Shown piece by piece: positions 33,601 through 34,339 of a stretch of DNA of 34,339 nt. Source of the stretch: a virus. The notes below the pieces were generated by a model, which saw nothing but the letters and a program-made list of their open reading frames with translations, made no database searches and was not told where the DNA came from. The stretch spans positions 1 through 34,339 of the IMG/VR virus record IMGVR_UViG_3300025869_000045. One strand, written 5' to 3'. A program made the position numbers and the translations under genes. The first letter of the stretch is position 1, and each line of letters begins with the position of its first letter.

Positions 33601-33826
33601 TTAGTAATTCCTTTAATTCGTTTTTATCATCTTCCCCATAAACTAAATCACCAAATGATTTTTTTATAGTGGTACTACTATAACCCATTGCTGTAGCCAA
33701 TCGAATACAAACAATTTTATATTCGTTAATATCCATATCATCTGGCACATCTAATTCAATTTTACTTGCTTCTCTATTAAGTTCTATAAAGTCCTTGTCT
33801 GTATATGTAAATATAAGTTTACCCAT
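33557..33826 (-). CDS. Small protein of unknown function (89 residues)
   Basis: The product begins MGKLIFTYTDKDFIELNREA. It has a strand-like start, an acidic turn (DVPDDMDINEYKI) and two helices around CIRLATAMGYSSTTIKKSFG, then a charged tail ending in Lys repeats (NIKDNNKKTKK). ATAMGYSSTTIKKSFG could be a small helix-turn-helix, but no recognised domain is complete. It follows the peptide deformylase gene by 12 bases and overlaps the next gene by 44 bases. Function unknown. Confidence 0.6.
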   Translation of the reverse strand: MGKLIFTYTDKDFIELNREASKIELDVPDDMDINEYKIVCIRLATAMGYSSTTIKKSFGDLVYGEDDKNELKELLNELNIKDNNKKTKK

Positions 33827-33838
33827 TTTTAAATTAAA

Positions 33839-34339
33839 TTATAAGATTTCACAACCAACTGAAAGTAGTGGTTGTGCCTTTTTGTATTTCATAAATTCAG
33901 TAGAACCATCTTGTAATTTTACCATTACTCTTTCGTTTCTACCATACTTTTTTTCTCTTCGTACTGTTGTTGTATATCTTCTTGAAGAATCTGTTATAAG
34001 AATTCCATTAAGATGGTCTATCTCGTGCTGAGCACATACACATTCTAATAACCCCTCATCGGCGTAAAATTCTTCTGAATCTTTCCAAGTTTCTCCATCT
34101 TTTTTATCGGATGAAAATATAACAGTTCCTAAATTATCACATTCTACTGTAAATGATTTATGTCTTAAAGTTTGAACAGGTTTTTTCATTGTTTTATCCA
34201 AGGATAAACATTGTTCTACATATACAACTGTTTCTTTTGAAGTTTCTGTAACTCTTGGATTAACTAATATCAATGGTTCTTTTACATTTACTATACATAC
34301 TCTATCCGTTAAACCTATTTGGTTTGCAGATAATCCTAA
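33839..34339 (-). CDS. def: Peptide deformylase, N-terminus beyond the window edge
   Basis: The frame is open to the right edge, giving 166 residues without the true start. Reading from base 34339 it begins LGLSANQIGLTDRVCIVNVK, which contains deformylase motif 1 (GLSANQIG). Motif 2 is EQCLSLDK with the metal-ligand Cys at visible residue 44, and motif 3 is QHEIDHLNG with His105, Glu106 and His109. All three catalytic motifs are therefore present; motif 2 has Gln in place of the usual Gly of EGCLS. The enzyme removes the formyl group from new proteins. Phage copies are known from marine T4-like phages. A shorter start (TTG at 34273) would cut off motif 1 and is rejected. It begins the leftward unit that continues with two small unknown genes. 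Confidence 0.9.
   Translation of the reverse strand, partial: LGLSANQIGLTDRVCIVNVKEPLILVNPRVTETSKETVVYVEQCLSLDKTMKKPVQTLRHKSFTVECDNLGTVIFSSDKKDGETWKDSEEFYADEGLLECVCAQHEIDHLNGILITDSSRRYTTTVRREKKYGRNERVMVKLQDGSTEFMKYKKAQPLLSVGCEIL

Noticed and set aside
34271-34273. TTG start for the peptide deformylase gene
   Set aside because: The frame continues upstream to the window edge and encodes deformylase motif 1 (GLSANQIG), so the real start is outside the window.
1-34339. CRISPR array, insertion sequence, integrase or attachment site
   Set aside because: No regularly spaced repeats, terminal inverted repeats, transposase or recombinase motifs were seen. The only repeats are within coding modules.

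Overview
This window reads as part of the genome of an AT-rich, tailed, contractile (T4-like, myovirus-type) marine phage. The evidence is a dense run of virion genes with recognisable T4 baseplate homologues (gp5 spike/hub, gp25 and gp6 wedge proteins, a gp7-like giant protein), a gp55-like late sigma factor, a DnaG-type phage primase and a gp47/gp46 (Mre11/Rad50) recombination nuclease. All genes but one lie on the minus strand, packed with ATGA or TAATG overlaps. No rRNA, tRNA, CRISPR, integrase or insertion sequence was seen. A host in the marine Bacteroidetes (Flavobacteriia) is a reasonable inference from two signs: promoter-like sites of the TAnnTTTG type, and a two-copy Cys-rich repeat (GCTDP...NYNP...DDGSC) typical of flavobacterial surface proteins. 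It is not proven.

Layout, read in the direction of transcription (right to left). 34339-33295: a peptide deformylase whose N-terminus is cut by the window edge, and two small unknown genes. 33221-29867: a lysozyme-like protein with a membrane anchor, a small membrane/coiled-coil protein, the gp55-like sigma factor and a NodU/CmcH-type carbamoyltransferase, ending in a hairpin terminator. 29614-29384: a small two-helix membrane protein (holin candidate) with its own terminator. 29281-27032: an unknown virion gene, the gp5-like spike and another unknown. 26988-14718: the long baseplate operon (Gly/Pro-rich protein, gp25, gp6, a DNRLRE-like protein, a coiled-coil protein, a protein with GCTDP repeats, and a 1741-residue gp7-like/LamG protein). 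14639-12782: two virion proteins and a terminator. 12702-11551: a paralogous virion protein with its own promoter. 11517-10295: a 60-residue unknown, a sulfotransferase and a GIY-YIG-type nuclease. 10256-4139: a mixed replication/sugar operon (primase, SGNH hydrolase-like protein, fused Mre11-Rad50, dTDP-glucose 4,6-dehydratase, RmlC-type epimerase). 3899 to the left edge: a very large tail-fibre-like protein that runs out of the window. The only plus-strand gene, at 3980-4138, is a 52-residue ribbon-helix-helix protein facing the fibre gene across an 80-base AT-rich divergent promoter region.

The genes suggest this division of labour. The sigma factor would direct late transcription from a repeated TATATTTATAT site placed 20-35 bases before the virion units. 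The baseplate and fibre proteins would build a host-binding tail tip rich in beta-sandwich, lectin-like and Ig-like domains. The lysozyme and small membrane proteins would provide lysis. The primase and fused nuclease would serve replication and recombination. The RmlB/RmlC, sulfotransferase, SGNH and carbamoyltransferase genes look like accessory functions that tailor a sugar, a surface glycan or DNA. The most notable points are the single-chain Mre11-Rad50 fusion, the repeated promoter motif alongside a phage-encoded sigma factor, the lone reversed RHH gene, and the set of sugar/hydroxyl-tailoring enzymes without any glycosyltransferase in view.
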